DNA from: Dolichospermum compactum NIES-806
GTDB taxonomy: Bacteria > Cyanobacteriota > Cyanobacteriia > Cyanobacteriales > Nostocaceae
Reading direction: 5' to 3'
Length of the DNA: 64,000 bases
Assembly (NCBI RefSeq): GCF_002368115.1
Contig: NZ_AP018316.1
Coordinates: 3,730,304 to 3,794,303, forward strand
Shown here piece after piece: positions 17,335 to 26,177 of the stretch. A program made the translations under genes and the position numbers. The notes beneath the pieces are model-generated. The model saw nothing but the letters and a program-made list of their open reading frames with translations, made no database searches and was not told where the DNA came from. Numbering within the stretch: position 1 is the stretch's first letter; each line of letters begins with the position of its first letter.

Positions 17335-17541
17335 GTTTTTTCCTCAACTCAACAATCTCCTATTGTCCTTGTCCACTTTCATGGGCATCAAGAACACAAT
17401 TAGAGAAAATATCAACAGTTTATTAATACATCTTAGCTAAAATTGACTTGCGCCTAGCTTGGAAGATAGGGGAGAGGTGATAGGCAATGGAAAATTTTGT
17501 TTTTTCTTTCTGCCGACATAAACCGCTACCCCTGAGTTTCT

Positions 17542-18096
17542 TTAAGCAGCTATGATATTTTTCAAATCAGTAAAAACTTCTTCTTGGGACTGATTACCGT
17601 TGACTGTGAGGAGTTTTTGGCGATCTGTAAAATAGTTAATTAAGGGTGCAGTTTCATCGCGGTATACTTCTAAGCGGCGACGAATTACTTCTTCAGTATC
17701 ATCTTTTCGTCCGCGTCCTAGTAACCGGGTAATGACAGATTCATCTGGTGCATCCAGATTGATTACCTTTTCACCACCCTGTCCTAGACTTGTGAGTAAT
17801 TCTGCCAGAAACTCTGCTTGTGTAACTTTACGAGGAAAGCCGTCTAAAATCCAACCTGTTATAGCATCTGGTTGTTGCAGACGCTCCTTGACCATATCTT
17901 CTACTAATTTGTCTGGCACTAACTCGCCTTTATCCATAAAACCTTGGGCTTGCATTCCCAAATTTGTTTGGTCTTGAATGGCTTGGCGTAAAATGTCACC
18001 TGTAGAAATATGAGGAATCTGCAAAAATGCAGCCAAGGTTTTAGCTTGAGTTCCTTTACCAGCGCCTGGTGGTCCCAAGAAGATTAATCGCGTCAC
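17542..18096 (-). CDS. adk: Adenylate kinase
   Basis: 184 aa. Interconverts ATP plus AMP and two ADP. The P-loop is GPPGAGKGTQ (residues 8-17). The AMP-site motif is WILDGFPRKVTQAE. The lid is the short non-zinc form (GRGRKDDTEEVIRRRL). The start overlaps the secY stop by one base, indicating coupled translation. Confidence 0.97.
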   Translation of the reverse strand: MTRLIFLGPPGAGKGTQAKTLAAFLQIPHISTGDILRQAIQDQTNLGMQAQGFMDKGELVPDKLVEDMVKERLQQPDAITGWILDGFPRKVTQAEFLAELLTSLGQGGEKVINLDAPDESVITRLLGRGRKDDTEEVIRRRLEVYRDETAPLINYFTDRQKLLTVNGNQSQEEVFTDLKNIIAA

Positions 18097-19409
18097 TATT
18101 GTTTCACCATTCCTTCATATCGCTGAGAGATAACGTAAGTTTGGATTTGTTTAGCCGTATCAATTGCCACACCAACTAGAATTAACAAAGATGTTGCACC
18201 CAGTCCTTTAAAGGTGGGAACTTTTAAGGCACTTTCTACGGCTGTGGGAATAATTGCCACTAAACCTAAAAAGATAGCCCCTAAAAAAGTCAGTCGGTTT
18301 GTGACCTTTTCGATATACTCACTAGTGGCTTTTCCGGGACGAATACCGGGGATACTAGAACCCATTTTTTTCAAATTCTGAGCCACGTCTACTGGGTTGA
18401 GAATCAACGAAGAATAGAAGTAACTGAAGAAAACAATGGAAGTTAAGTAAACGAGAGCATATACCCAAGGTGCAGAACCACCAGGACTTAAATAGGTATT
18501 AACGATGTTTGCTAATTCAGGATTTTTAGTGAAATTTGCGACTAAAAGTGGCAAACTCAGGATTGCGGCTGCGAAAATAATCGGCATTACCCCGCCAGAA
18601 TTAAGGCGTAGAGGTAAATAACTCCGCTGTTCTGCTAAAACTCTTCTGCCTACCTGACGACGAGCCGAAATAATGGGGATGCGGCGCATTCCTTCCTGTA
18701 CGAACACAATCCCGACGATTGTGAACATAAAAACCAGGACCAGGACGATGACACGCCCAACAATTTCTCGTCCACCAACTTGTACCAAGTCAATGGTATC
18801 TCCCAGAGATTTAGGTAAAGAAGCCACAATGTTGACAAAAATCAACAAAGATGCGCCATTCCCGATACCCCGTTCAGTAATTAGTTCCGATGCCCACATC
18901 ACGAACATTGAACCAGCAGTTAGCGAGATCGCTGTTTCTGCTACGAATATCGGACCGGGGTTAAGAGCGAATTGTTGGAGGAATAATGCCGAAAAAGCCA
19001 CACTTTGAATGATTGCCCAAACTACAGTCACATAGCGGGTAATTTGTGATATTTTCCGCCGACCTGCTTCCCCTTCATTTTTCTGTAAGTTTTCTAAAGA
19101 TGGCAGAGCCGCAGTGAGCAATTGGATGATAATGGAGGCATTAATAAAGGGCAAAATCCCCAAAGCAAAGATACCCAAAGTAGAGAGTCCGCGCCCAGAG
19201 AATATATCCAATAAACCGAAGATGGAATTGTTGCCCGATATAGCCTCAGCAAACTTAGGTCTATCAATTCCTGGAACAGGCAAAAATATCCCCAGGCGAA
19301 CCAAAATTAAAATACCGACAGTGACAAGCAGCCTACCTCTCAGTCCGGCTGCTTGCGCCATCTGCATAAAAGTTTCTTGAGCCGTTGGGGCTTTGTCTCG
19401 ACTGATCAT
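18096..19409 (-). CDS. secY: Preprotein translocase subunit SecY
   Basis: 437 aa with about ten predicted transmembrane helices. The first is LLVTVGILILVRLGIFLPVPG, followed by the plug region and the TM2 signature GILPFINASIIIQLL. It forms the protein-conducting channel with SecE and SecG, in plasma and thylakoid membranes. Its position between rplO and adk is conserved. Confidence 0.97.
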   Translation of the reverse strand: MISRDKAPTAQETFMQMAQAAGLRGRLLVTVGILILVRLGIFLPVPGIDRPKFAEAISGNNSIFGLLDIFSGRGLSTLGIFALGILPFINASIIIQLLTAALPSLENLQKNEGEAGRRKISQITRYVTVVWAIIQSVAFSALFLQQFALNPGPIFVAETAISLTAGSMFVMWASELITERGIGNGASLLIFVNIVASLPKSLGDTIDLVQVGGREIVGRVIVLVLVFMFTIVGIVFVQEGMRRIPIISARRQVGRRVLAEQRSYLPLRLNSGGVMPIIFAAAILSLPLLVANFTKNPELANIVNTYLSPGGSAPWVYALVYLTSIVFFSYFYSSLILNPVDVAQNLKKMGSSIPGIRPGKATSEYIEKVTNRLTFLGAIFLGLVAIIPTAVESALKVPTFKGLGATSLLILVGVAIDTAKQIQTYVISQRYEGMVKQ

Positions 19410-19538
19410 AGAGTTTTACCTTTGAAGTCCTAACTATGATTTACGTGATTAATGTGATGAAGATGATTAAGGTATCTTGTGAACAATAACCTCTTCCCCC
19501 CAATCACGAGGTTATCGGCAGTCCGCACCCTTCATCTT

Positions 19539-19982
19539 TTATACAGTTTCGCAACTCCCACCAGCAGCCTCAATTTTGGCGCGAGCCTGGCCTGTGAAAG
19601 CAGCAGCTTTTACCTGAAGAGAAACATTCAATTCACCATTACCCAAAATTTTCAGTTCACCTTTAACAGTGGTTAAAATACCGGACTGTTTTAATGACTC
19701 TAAAGTTACTTCTGAGTTAGCAGGTAAATTATTTAATTTCTCTACATTGATAGTAGTGTAAATTCTCCGATTAATCAGAGGGAAACCCTTGAGTTTAGGA
19801 ATCCGGCGGTACAATGGCTGTTGACCACCTTCAAAACCTGGTCTTGTGCCACTACCAGAACGGGATTTTTGACCACGCATCCCTAGACCAGCGCTAGCAC
19901 CTTGTCCAGCAGAAATACCTCTACCTACACGCTTACGGCGTTTTTTAGAGCCTTTTTGGGGCTTAACATCATTAAGTCTCAT
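19539..19982 (-). CDS. rplO: 50S ribosomal protein L15
   Basis: 147 aa. MRLNDVKPQKGSKKRRKRVG with the glycine-rich GRGISAGQGASAGLGMRGQK extension that penetrates 23S rRNA. The C-terminal domain ends in a short Cys-containing tail. Confidence 0.96.
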   Translation of the reverse strand: MRLNDVKPQKGSKKRRKRVGRGISAGQGASAGLGMRGQKSRSGSGTRPGFEGGQQPLYRRIPKLKGFPLINRRIYTTINVEKLNNLPANSEVTLESLKQSGILTTVKGELKILGNGELNVSLQVKAAAFTGQARAKIEAAGGSCETV

Positions 19983-20046
19983 TTTGGTTTGGGATTTTAG
20001 ATTTTAGATTTTGGATTTTAGATTGAGAATCTGATACAAAGGGTGA

Positions 20047-20571
20047 CTAAATATAGAGTTTCTCAATGGCGATACCGCGATCTTCAGCAACTTCACTTAA
20101 TGTCCGCAGGGTAGATAGAGCGTTAACTGCGGCTCTGGCGTTGTTCAAAGGGTTATTTGAACCTAGTTGTTTGGCAAGAATATTGCGTATTCCTGCTAAC
20201 TCTAGTACAGTCCGTACAGCACCCCCGGCAATTACCCCTGTACCTGGTGCGGCTGGGCGCATCATCACTTTAGCTCCACCACCGATGCCATCAATGGGGT
20301 GAGGAATAGAATTGGATTTGGTGATAGGAATGTCAATCAGATGTTTTTTACCATCAGCGACACCTTTTTTAACTGCACCAATTACATCTGATGCCTTGCC
20401 TACTCCGACTCCGACTTGTCCACGTTCATTACCAACGACGACAATGGCACGGAAGCTGAGTTTTTTACCACCTTTGACGACTTTACTCACCCGGCGGATT
20501 TGAATAACTCGCTCTTGCCAGGTGGTTTCTTCTTTTTTTGTACGGCTTGCTTTACGACGACCGGTTACCAT
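20047..20571 (-). CDS. rpsE: 30S ribosomal protein S5
   Basis: 174 aa from ATG 20571 (MVTGRRKASRTKKEE); an ATG two codons upstream is less typical. The dsRBD-like domain has WQERVIQIRRVSKVVKGGKK and the GNERGQVGVGVGKA loop, which helps decoding fidelity. There is a C-terminal S5 domain with PAAPGTGVIAGGAVR. Confidence 0.97.
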   Translation of the reverse strand: MVTGRRKASRTKKEETTWQERVIQIRRVSKVVKGGKKLSFRAIVVVGNERGQVGVGVGKASDVIGAVKKGVADGKKHLIDIPITKSNSIPHPIDGIGGGAKVMMRPAAPGTGVIAGGAVRTVLELAGIRNILAKQLGSNNPLNNARAAVNALSTLRTLSEVAEDRGIAIEKLYI

Positions 20572-20589
20572 AATCAATGCTCTCTTTTA

Positions 20590-20629
20590 GTTGTCAGTTG
20601 TCAGTTGTCAGTTGTCAGTTGTCAGTTGC
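20590..20629. repeat. STRR heptad repeat (TTGTCAG)n
   Basis: Five to six tandem heptads between rplR and rpsE. Confidence 0.85.
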
Positions 20630-20654
20630 TACTGACTATTGACTACTGACGGAC

Positions 20655-21017
20655 TTAGAAATCTAGACCAGCTTCGCGTGCCGCCTCAGCCAGTGCTTTA
20701 ATGCGACCATGATAGAGGTTGCCACCACGGTCAAAAACGACTTTAGTGATGCCTTTTTCTAGAGCGCGCACAGCTACCAATTTACCAACTTGTACTGATG
20801 CGTCACAGTTAGCACCAGAAGCTATGTTAGATTTCAATTCTGGTTCTACGGTTGATGCGGCAACTATAGTTTCTTGCTTGGTATCATCAATTACTTGAGC
20901 ATAAATATGCTCATTGGATCGAAATATAGCCAAGCGGGGACGTTCTGGAGAACCGGTGACTTTGCCACGAACGCGCCGATGACGACGTTGTTTTGATTCT
21001 TTGCGTGTAAGTTTCAT
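20655..21017 (-). CDS. rplR: 50S ribosomal protein L18
   Basis: 120 aa. GSPERPRLAIFRSNEHIYAQVI and FDRGGNLYHGRIKALAEAAREAGLDF are L18 signatures; it binds 5S rRNA. Two bases after rplF. Confidence 0.97.
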   Translation of the reverse strand: MKLTRKESKQRRHRRVRGKVTGSPERPRLAIFRSNEHIYAQVIDDTKQETIVAASTVEPELKSNIASGANCDASVQVGKLVAVRALEKGITKVVFDRGGNLYHGRIKALAEAAREAGLDF

Positions 21018-21019
21018 GT

Positions 21020-21568
21020 TTACTTCTTACCACCCTTACCAGTCTTACCAGCTTTGCGTCTGACCACTTCACCTGCATAGCGAATACCTTTACCTTTGTA
21101 AGGTTCAGGCGGACGGACTGCACGAATTTTAGCTGCTGTATTTCCTACAATTTCTTTGTCATAACCGCTGACTATGACATTAGTAGTACCTTCTACTGCA
21201 AATTGAATTCCTTCTGGCGGTTCAATTTGCACTTTATGGCTATAACCCATATTTAAAACTAGGTTACGGCCTTCAACTTGGGCGCGATAACCAACCCCTT
21301 GGATTTCCAAGCGACGTTGAAAACCCTGAGATACTCCCTCCACCATATTGGCCACCAAGGTGCGGCTCAGACCGTGCATTTGTCTGGAGGTGCGGGTTTC
21401 ATCACGACGAGTAACTAGCAATGTTTCTCCATCTAAGGAGAGTATGACATTGTTAGGTAGTTGACGGGAAAGTTCACCTTTAGGACCTTTCACCACTACT
21501 TTGACACCATCAATCGCCACTTGCACTTTGGCGGGAATGGTAATTGGACGTTTACCAATACGAGACAT
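21020..21568 (-). CDS. rplF: 50S ribosomal protein L6
   Basis: 182 aa. MSRIGKRPITIPAKVQV, two L6 repeats, and the C-terminal signature PEPYKGKGIRYAGEVVRRK. Near the factor-binding site. Confidence 0.97.
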   Translation of the reverse strand: MSRIGKRPITIPAKVQVAIDGVKVVVKGPKGELSRQLPNNVILSLDGETLLVTRRDETRTSRQMHGLSRTLVANMVEGVSQGFQRRLEIQGVGYRAQVEGRNLVLNMGYSHKVQIEPPEGIQFAVEGTTNVIVSGYDKEIVGNTAAKIRAVRPPEPYKGKGIRYAGEVVRRKAGKTGKGGKK

Positions 21569-21580
21569 GATTTTTTGTTC

Positions 21581-21615
21581 TTTGTCAGTTGTTTTTTGTC
21601 AGTTGTCAGTTGTTC
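21581..21615. repeat. STRR heptad repeat in the rpsH-rplF gap
   Basis: TTTGTCAGTTG and TTTTGTCAGTTGTCAGTTG units, interrupted; same family as the other TTGTCAG arrays. Confidence 0.7.
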
Positions 21616-21648
21616 GTTGTTTTGCCACTGACCAATGACCAATGACGA

Positions 21649-22050
21649 CTACCAAACGTGGCAAAGCACTTCACCGCCTAGATTTTGGCGGCGTGCTTCG
21701 CGGTCAGTCATAATCCCACTGGATGTAGAAATAATGGCAATACCGATACCGCCTAGCACTCTTGGTAATTCTTTTCTGTTGGAGTAAACACGCAAACCTG
21801 GTTTACTCACTCGTTTTAGGGCAGTGATTAAGGGTTGGCGATTTTTACCTTTGTATTTCAGGGAAATAACCAGGTTTCGCTTAATTCCTTCTCCTGCTTC
21901 TTCAACTTCCGCAATAAAGCCTTCTTCTCGCAGTACCTTAGCAATACTACGGGTCATCTTTGTAGCTGGTACTTGCGTAGTTTGATGCCTTGCCATATTG
22001 GCATTGCGGATGCGCGTCAGCATATCTGCAATTGTGTCGTTAGCCGCCAT
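21649..22050 (-). CDS. rpsH: 30S ribosomal protein S8
   Basis: 133 aa. NDTIADMLTRIRNANMARH, and the C-terminal STSSGIMTDREARRQNLGGE. Binds the 16S central domain. It directly follows rplE; rpsN (S14) is not between them, as is usual in cyanobacteria. Confidence 0.97.
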   Translation of the reverse strand: MAANDTIADMLTRIRNANMARHQTTQVPATKMTRSIAKVLREEGFIAEVEEAGEGIKRNLVISLKYKGKNRQPLITALKRVSKPGLRVYSNRKELPRVLGGIGIAIISTSSGIMTDREARRQNLGGEVLCHVW

Positions 22051-22070
22051 CGTTCCCTCTTTAGATGAAC

Positions 22071-22619
22071 TTATTGATCGCGAAAGGGCATTCCCATTTC
22101 CTTAAGTAAGGCGCGGCCCTCTTCGTCGGTTTTTGCCGTGGTGATGATAGAAATATCTAAACCCCGGACTTGATCGATTCTGTCATATTCCACTTCTGGA
22201 AAAATTAGCTGTTCGCGCACACCCAGAGTGTAGTTGCCACGACCGTCAAAGCTTTTGGGGCTGACACCGCGAAAGTCTCTGATTCTGGGTAGTGTCAGGT
22301 TAATTAGACGATCTAAGAAGGCGTACATCCGTTCGCCTCTTAGTGTCACCATAATCCCGACAGGCATACCTTGACGAATTTTAAAGCCGGCGATCGCTTT
22401 CTTTGCCCGTGTTACCACAGGTTTTTGTCCAGTAATCAGGGCTATTTCGCTGATGGATGCCTCTAGTGATTTAGCGTTTTGAGCAGCTTCTCCCAAACCT
22501 CTGTTGATAGTTACCTTAATCACCTTTGGCACTTGATGCACGTTGGTGTACTGAAACTGATTAATCAATTTGGGAGTAATTGTCTCTTGATATACGGTTT
22601 TGAGTCGTGTTATGGCCAT
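22071..22619 (-). CDS. rplE: 50S ribosomal protein L5
   Basis: 182 aa. VPKVIKVTINRGLGEAAQN, GQKPVVTRAKKAIAGFKIR and the 5S rRNA- and P-tRNA-contacting loop are present. 20 bp upstream of rpsH. Confidence 0.97.
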   Translation of the reverse strand: MAITRLKTVYQETITPKLINQFQYTNVHQVPKVIKVTINRGLGEAAQNAKSLEASISEIALITGQKPVVTRAKKAIAGFKIRQGMPVGIMVTLRGERMYAFLDRLINLTLPRIRDFRGVSPKSFDGRGNYTLGVREQLIFPEVEYDRIDQVRGLDISIITTAKTDEEGRALLKEMGMPFRDQ

Positions 22620-22660
22620 AGTGTTTGTCCTGTTATTCCCTGGTCTTGGTCAGGGAAAGT

Positions 22661-22690
22661 TCTTTGTCAGTGTCAGTTGTCAGTTGTTTT
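22661..22690. repeat. STRR heptad repeat in the rplX-rplE gap
   Basis: Tandem GTCAGTTGTCAGTTG units, a short array of the TTGTCAG family. Confidence 0.7.
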
Positions 22691-22707
22691 TTACTAATGA
22701 CTAATGA

Positions 22708-23058
22708 CTATTTATCAAGAATCTCACCTGTTTTTTTGAGCATTCTCACTTTCTTGCCTTCGGCAGTGAAAGTGTAGCAGACGCGACTAGCAACGTTTTG
22801 CTTGGTGGAATAGAGCATCACATTGGAGCTATGAATGGGGTACTCCTGGGTGACTATTTGCCCTGATTCTCCTTCCTGCTGGGGTTTCACGTGCTTGGTT
22901 TTAATGTTGACACCTTTGACAAGAACTTTGCTCAGTTGTGGTAGTGCTTTAATCACTTCACCAACTTTACCTTTATCTTTGCCCGCGATGACTTGCACAG
23001 TATCACCAGTTTTGACGTGCATTTTATGAAAAACTTTGGGTTGTGGGCGCTTTGCCAT
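22708..23058 (-). CDS. rplX: 50S ribosomal protein L24
   Basis: 116 aa. KOW motif GDTVQVIAGKDKGKVGEVIK near the N-terminus; an assembly initiator of the large subunit. Its start overlaps the rplN stop by one base. Confidence 0.97.
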   Translation of the reverse strand: MAKRPQPKVFHKMHVKTGDTVQVIAGKDKGKVGEVIKALPQLSKVLVKGVNIKTKHVKPQQEGESGQIVTQEYPIHSSNVMLYSTKQNVASRVCYTFTAEGKKVRMLKKTGEILDK

Positions 23059-23426
23059 TACAGCACCTCCGGAGCCAGAGAAACAATTTTAGTAAAGTTT
23101 TTATCGCGCAGTTCTCGAGCTACGGGTCCAAATACCCGTGTACCTCTAGGATTACCTTCTTTGTTGATAATCACTGCGGCATTATCGTCAAAGCGGATAG
23201 CCATTCCACTATCACGAGTAATAGCCTTGCGTGTACGTACAATTACCGCTTCTACAACATCAGACTTTTTAACAGCCATGTTGGGTGAAGACTCTTTGAC
23301 AACGGCGATAATTCTATCGCCTACGCCACCATAACGGCGGTTACCTGCACCTAATACGCGGATGCACATTAGTTTTTTAGCACCGCTATTATCTGCGACA
23401 TTCAGATAAGATTGGGGTTGAATCAC
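23058..23426 (-). CDS. rplN: 50S ribosomal protein L14
   Basis: 122 aa, MIQPQSYLNVADNSGAKKLM start and GNPRGTRVFGPVARELRDK near the end. Sits at the subunit interface. Confidence 0.97.
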   Translation of the reverse strand: MIQPQSYLNVADNSGAKKLMCIRVLGAGNRRYGGVGDRIIAVVKESSPNMAVKKSDVVEAVIVRTRKAITRDSGMAIRFDDNAAVIINKEGNPRGTRVFGPVARELRDKNFTKIVSLAPEVL

Positions 23427-23472
23427 AACTGGTCTCTCTTTTGGGGTCGTTGTAAGTTAATACAACTGTTTA

Positions 23473-23721
23473 CTATGTAGCTTTGGTGTTCAGAATTTCT
23501 GTAACTTGCCAACGCTTGGTTTTACTCAGGGGTCTGGTTTCTTGAATCCGCACGCGATCGCCTGTTTTACAGGTATTCTCTTCGTCGTGAACTTTATAGC
23601 GGCGGGTTTGAACTACGATTTTGCCGTACTTGGGGTGAGGAGCGCGGTTTTCTATGGCTACTACCACAGTTTTTTGCATTTTATCGCTCACTACCAAGCC
23701 AACTCGTTCTTTGACTGCCAT
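23473..23721 (-). CDS. rpsQ: 30S ribosomal protein S17
   Basis: 82 aa OB-fold protein: GLVVSDKMQKTVVVAIE, KYGKIVVQTRRYKVHDEEN and GDRVRIQETRPLSKTKRW are all typical. Six bases after rpmC. Confidence 0.97.
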   Translation of the reverse strand: MAVKERVGLVVSDKMQKTVVVAIENRAPHPKYGKIVVQTRRYKVHDEENTCKTGDRVRIQETRPLSKTKRWQVTEILNTKAT

Positions 23722-23727
23722 AATTTC

Positions 23728-23955
23728 CTACTTTTGCTCTTGGTCTGAAAGACTTGCTGCCCGTTTCCGTTCTCCTTCTACTGTCAGCAATTGGGAGAGA
23801 CGATGGCGTGCGTGTTTGAACTGGTGAGGCTTTTCTAGCTGTCTTGTGGCTTTTTGCAAGCGCAACTGGAACAATTGTCTCTTAACAGCGACAATTTCCT
23901 CGGCCAGTCTTTCGTCATTTAATTCTCTAGCTTCCGCAATCTTGGGAAGAGGCAT
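23728..23955 (-). CDS. rpmC: 50S ribosomal protein L29
   Basis: 75 aa, helical. ELNDERLAEEIVAVKRQLFQ and QLEKPHQFKHARHRLSQLL identify L29, which borders the exit tunnel and helps bind trigger factor and SRP. Three bases after rplP. Confidence 0.95.
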   Translation of the reverse strand: MPLPKIAEARELNDERLAEEIVAVKRQLFQLRLQKATRQLEKPHQFKHARHRLSQLLTVEGERKRAASLSDQEQK

Positions 23956-23958
23956 AAC

Positions 23959-24384
23959 CTACTCCTGCTCCTGTGGTTGAGAGCGCACAATAAATTTGGT
24001 CTTAATTGGTAACTTAGCGTCAGCCAATCGCATAGCTTCGCGGGCAATTTCTTCAGTCACGCCGCCAATTTCAAACATGATCCGGCCTGGTTTGACTACG
24101 GCTACCCAAAACTCTGGGTTACCTTTACCAGAACCCATCCGGGTTTCAGCAGGACGCATGGTAATTGGTTTGTCAGGGAAAATCCGAATCCAGATTTTGC
24201 CACCCCGGCGAATATACCGAGTCATTGCCCGACGGGAAGCCTCGATTTGCCGTGAGGTAATCCAAGATGGTTCTTGGGCTTGGAGTCCAAAATCCCCAAA
24301 GTTGAGGGTACTGCCTCGGCTGGCAAGACCTTCCATGCGTCCGCGTTGTTGTTTGCGGAATTTAGTTCTTCTAGGACTTAACAT
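23959..24384 (-). CDS. rplP: 50S ribosomal protein L16
   Basis: 141 aa. MLSPRRTKFRKQQRGRMEG start; signature KIWIRIFPDKPITMRPAETR and GSGKGNPEFWVAVVKPGRI. Helps position A-site tRNA. Confidence 0.97.
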   Translation of the reverse strand: MLSPRRTKFRKQQRGRMEGLASRGSTLNFGDFGLQAQEPSWITSRQIEASRRAMTRYIRRGGKIWIRIFPDKPITMRPAETRMGSGKGNPEFWVAVVKPGRIMFEIGGVTEEIAREAMRLADAKLPIKTKFIVRSQPQEQE

Positions 24385-24387
24385 GAT

Positions 24388-24430
24388 TTGTCAGTTGTCG
24401 GTTGTCAGTTGTCAGTTGTCAGTTGTCAGT
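24388..24430. repeat. STRR heptad repeat (TTGTCAG)n
   Basis: About six tandem heptads between rpsC and rplP, one unit reading TTGTCGG. Confidence 0.85.
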
Positions 24431-24458
24431 TTTTTTGCCACTGACTATTGAGCATTGA

Positions 24459-25244
24459 CTAGGATTCATTGGAGCGGTCTTCAAACTGTTGACGACGACG
24501 TTGTTGTTGTCGGCGACGGGGTTCGCGTTCACGGTCACGATCACCACGATCACGGTCACGTTCTCTGGCTGGTTGGGCGGGAGCTTGTTCCTGACCAGGA
24601 ATAATTTCTCCTTTAAATACCCAAACTTTAATTCCGAGAATCCCGTAAATTGTCTTAGCTGTGCAGCCAGAATAGTCAATGTCAGCCCGTAAGGTGTGGA
24701 GAGGAACTCGACCTTCACGAGTCCACTCAGAGCGGGCAATTTCTGCACCGTTGAGCCGACCACCGACTTGAACTTTGATTCCTTGTACACCTGCTCTTTG
24801 AGCGCGTTGAATTGCTTGACGCACAACTCGGCGGAAGGAAACCCGACGCTCTAATTGTTGAGCAATGTACTCAGCAATCAGGTAAGCATCAGCATCAACT
24901 CGTTGGACTTCAACAACGTTAATACGAATTTGGCGATTACCACCCAAAGCTCCTTGTAGTCCAAGGCGCAATGATTCAATACCTTGACCACCCCGACCTA
25001 CAACCACACCTGGTCTAGCTGTGCGAACTTCTATGTCAATTTGATCCGCTTTGCGCTCAATTCTCACTTCGGAAATACCGGCGTTATTTTGAGCGTATCT
25101 ACCTAGTTTTTGTTCAATGTATTGACGGAGTTTGTAGTCTTCCTGTAGAAGTTCTGGATAACGGTCAGGTTCTGCAAACCAACGGGATTGGTGTTCTTGA
25201 GTTATACCCAGTCGAAAGCCGACTGGATGAATTTTCTGTCCCAC
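24459..25244 (-). CDS. rpsC: 30S ribosomal protein S3
   Basis: 261 aa. MGQKIHPVGFRLGITQEHQS, KH domain GVVVGRGGQGIESLR, and a C-terminal domain at the mRNA entry channel. The last 45 or so residues are an unusually charged Arg/Asp/Glu and Gln-rich tail (RERDRDRGDRDRER then RRRQQQRRRQQ), making it longer than the typical 220-240 aa. Confidence 0.97.
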   Translation of the reverse strand: MGQKIHPVGFRLGITQEHQSRWFAEPDRYPELLQEDYKLRQYIEQKLGRYAQNNAGISEVRIERKADQIDIEVRTARPGVVVGRGGQGIESLRLGLQGALGGNRQIRINVVEVQRVDADAYLIAEYIAQQLERRVSFRRVVRQAIQRAQRAGVQGIKVQVGGRLNGAEIARSEWTREGRVPLHTLRADIDYSGCTAKTIYGILGIKVWVFKGEIIPGQEQAPAQPARERDRDRGDRDREREPRRRQQQRRRQQFEDRSNES

Positions 25245-25301
25245 AAAAGCTTCCTCTAAAATTTCTTACTGTACGCAATTTTTTTGTGCCTGTATGGCTG
25301 T

Positions 25302-25661
25302 TTACTCAGCAGTAGAGCCAGCGGAAACAGCAACAGTGATATGACACGTTGGTTTGCGAATTTGGTAAGCTCGACCTTGGGCTCTGGGTTGAAACCGTTT
25401 TAGCACTGGGCCTTGGTCAGCATAGGCTTGACTAATCACCAAACTGGCTCTGTCCAAACCAGCATTATGCTCTGCGTTAGCTGCGGCACTTCTGAGAACC
25501 TTTAAGATGGGGTCACAAGCACCATAGGGCATAAATTCGAGAATAATTAGTGCTTCTCTGTATGAACGCCCGCGAATTTGGTCAAGTACACGGCGCACTT
25601 TATAGGGAGAAATGCGTATATAACGGGCGATCGCCTTAACTTCAGTAGTGTCAGTTGCCAT
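25302..25661 (-). CDS. rplV: 50S ribosomal protein L22
   Basis: 119 aa from ATG 25661 (MATDTTEVKAIARYIR); an ATG two codons earlier is possible. The beta-hairpin loop region PVLKRFQPRAQGRAYQIRKP lines the exit tunnel and identifies L22. Confidence 0.96.
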   Translation of the reverse strand: MATDTTEVKAIARYIRISPYKVRRVLDQIRGRSYREALIILEFMPYGACDPILKVLRSAAANAEHNAGLDRASLVISQAYADQGPVLKRFQPRAQGRAYQIRKPTCHITVAVSAGSTAE

Positions 25662-25682
25662 TTTCATAACTTACTCTATGTT

Positions 25683-25712
25683 TGTCAGTTGTCTATTGTC
25701 AGCGGTTGTCAG
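25683..25712. repeat. STRR-like TTGTCAG repeats in the rpsS-rplV gap
   Basis: Imperfect TTGTCAGTTGTC and GGTTGTCAGTTG units followed by GACTACTGACTAGTGACTA variants. Confidence 0.65.
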
Positions 25713-25752
25713 TTGCAAGAGGACTAAATGACCACTGACTACTGACTAGTGA

Positions 25753-26031
25753 CTATCTCCCTGATTTTTTGTCACTTTTGCCATGACCTCTGTAGGTACG
25801 GGTAGGAGCAAATTCTCCTAACTTATGTCCTACCATTTGTTCATTGACAAATACAGGAACGTGCTGCCGTCCATTATGAACAGCGATAGTATGACCTACC
25901 ATCAAGGGCAAAATGGTCGAAGCTCTCGACCAAGTTTTAACCACTTGTTTTTCATCTTTTGCGTTTAACTTCTCAATTTTCTTGAGCAGATGGTCAGCAA
26001 CAAAAGGACCTTTTTTTAAAGAACGACCCAT
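25753..26031 (-). CDS. rpsS: 30S ribosomal protein S19
   Basis: 92 aa. MGRSLKKGPFVADHLLKKIE and PTRTYRGHGKSDKKSGR are diagnostic. It contacts S13 in the head. The 146-bp gap to rplB holds ATTTTGGATTT tandem repeats. Confidence 0.97.
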   Translation of the reverse strand: MGRSLKKGPFVADHLLKKIEKLNAKDEKQVVKTWSRASTILPLMVGHTIAVHNGRQHVPVFVNEQMVGHKLGEFAPTRTYRGHGKSDKKSGR

Positions 26032-26177
26032 AGTTCAATTTTGGATTTTGGATTTACCTATTTTGGATTTCGGATTTTGGATTTTGGATAATTAAGCTGT
26101 CTTAATATTAGGCTTCAAAAACTTTGAATGCTTAAAAATAGACTCAATCTAAAATCCAAAATTTAAAATCTAAAATT

